In this document: positions 63,926 through 64,000 of the stretch, one piece after another
Layout of the letters: each line of letters opens with the position of its first letter
Numbering within the stretch: the first letter of the stretch is position 1
NCBI GenBank assembly: GCA_052400665.1
Contig: JBQTGK010000001.1
DNA length: 64,000 nt
Reading direction: 5' to 3' (one strand)
Origin: JBQTGK01 sp052400665
Lineage (GTDB): Bacteria > Bacteroidota > Bacteroidia > Bacteroidales > Marinifilaceae
The notes under the pieces: model-generated
Databases searched by the model: none
What the model was told of the DNA's origin: nothing
The model's input: the letters and a program-made list of their open reading frames with translations, nothing else
Made by a program: the position numbers and the translations under genes

Positions 63926-64000
63926 TATTCCGAATCAGGATTAGCTTAATAAACTCTAATAAATTAAAATTTAAAAGGTCGGATGGCTGCAAAAGTCAGG

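Overview
The window looks like chromosomal DNA of a marine, probably anaerobic or facultative member of the Bacteroidota. The support is AT-rich DNA, TAnnTTTG-type -7 promoter elements, a complete Rnf complex preceded by an RseC-like gene, three neighbouring parvulin genes next to moxR and an OstA-like gene, and several hybrid histidine kinases. A placement near Marinilabiliales/Marinifilaceae is an inference from gene content. I saw no rRNA, tRNA, CRISPR array, insertion sequence or prophage.

Layout. 1-8.6 kb: recQ (cut by the left edge), a 53-codon remnant resembling the N-terminus of IMP dehydrogenase, three periplasmic foldase genes, moxR and an OstA/LptA-like gene. 8.6-14.6 kb: DUF2795 gene, cobalamin adenosyltransferase, a degenerate methyltransferase-like gene, recG, an outer-membrane barrel and a VirK-like gene. 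15-20.7 kb: rseC-rnfBCDGEA, a Na+ or H+ translocating ferredoxin:NAD+ oxidoreductase with a strong terminator. 20.9-23.7 kb: a hybrid sensor kinase. 24-30.3 kb: a TetR-controlled RND efflux system (adaptor, pump, TolC-like channel). 30.4-32.7 kb: a TPR protein with a dead peptidase-like domain, a PepSY membrane protein and a small lipoprotein. 33-39.8 kb: two hybrid kinases followed by CheR and CheB without a chemoreceptor. 39.8-46.6 kb: CYTH protein, small membrane protein, tsaD and a giant TamB-like protein. 46.7-50.3 kb: NhaD antiporter and an ExbB-ExbD-TonB system. 50.3-54.7 kb: TauE/SafE permease, glyA, two paralogous membrane proteins and a secreted FF-repeat protein.

The last 9 kb is the most unusual part. 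Two CLC genes of identical length (591 codons) flank a region holding a degenerate array of about thirteen 20-bp units with GCTGCG cores and A/T tracts, a helical protein of unknown function, and a cluster of secreted proteins. Two genes of that cluster are interrupted only by in-frame stop codons (TGA, TAA, TAA in one; TAG in the other) with no frameshift. All four stops are one C:G to T:A transition away from common sense codons. An arginase-family formimidoylglutamase lies between this cluster and the second CLC gene.

Functionally the genes combine envelope biogenesis (SurA-like foldases, OstA, TamB, TonB), ion-gradient energetics (Rnf, NhaD, ExbBD, CLC) and signalling. The strongest leads are the guaB remnant, the nonsense-only secreted gene cluster, the 20-bp periodic array and the CheR/CheB-hybrid-kinase operon. 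No wholly new system is proven here.
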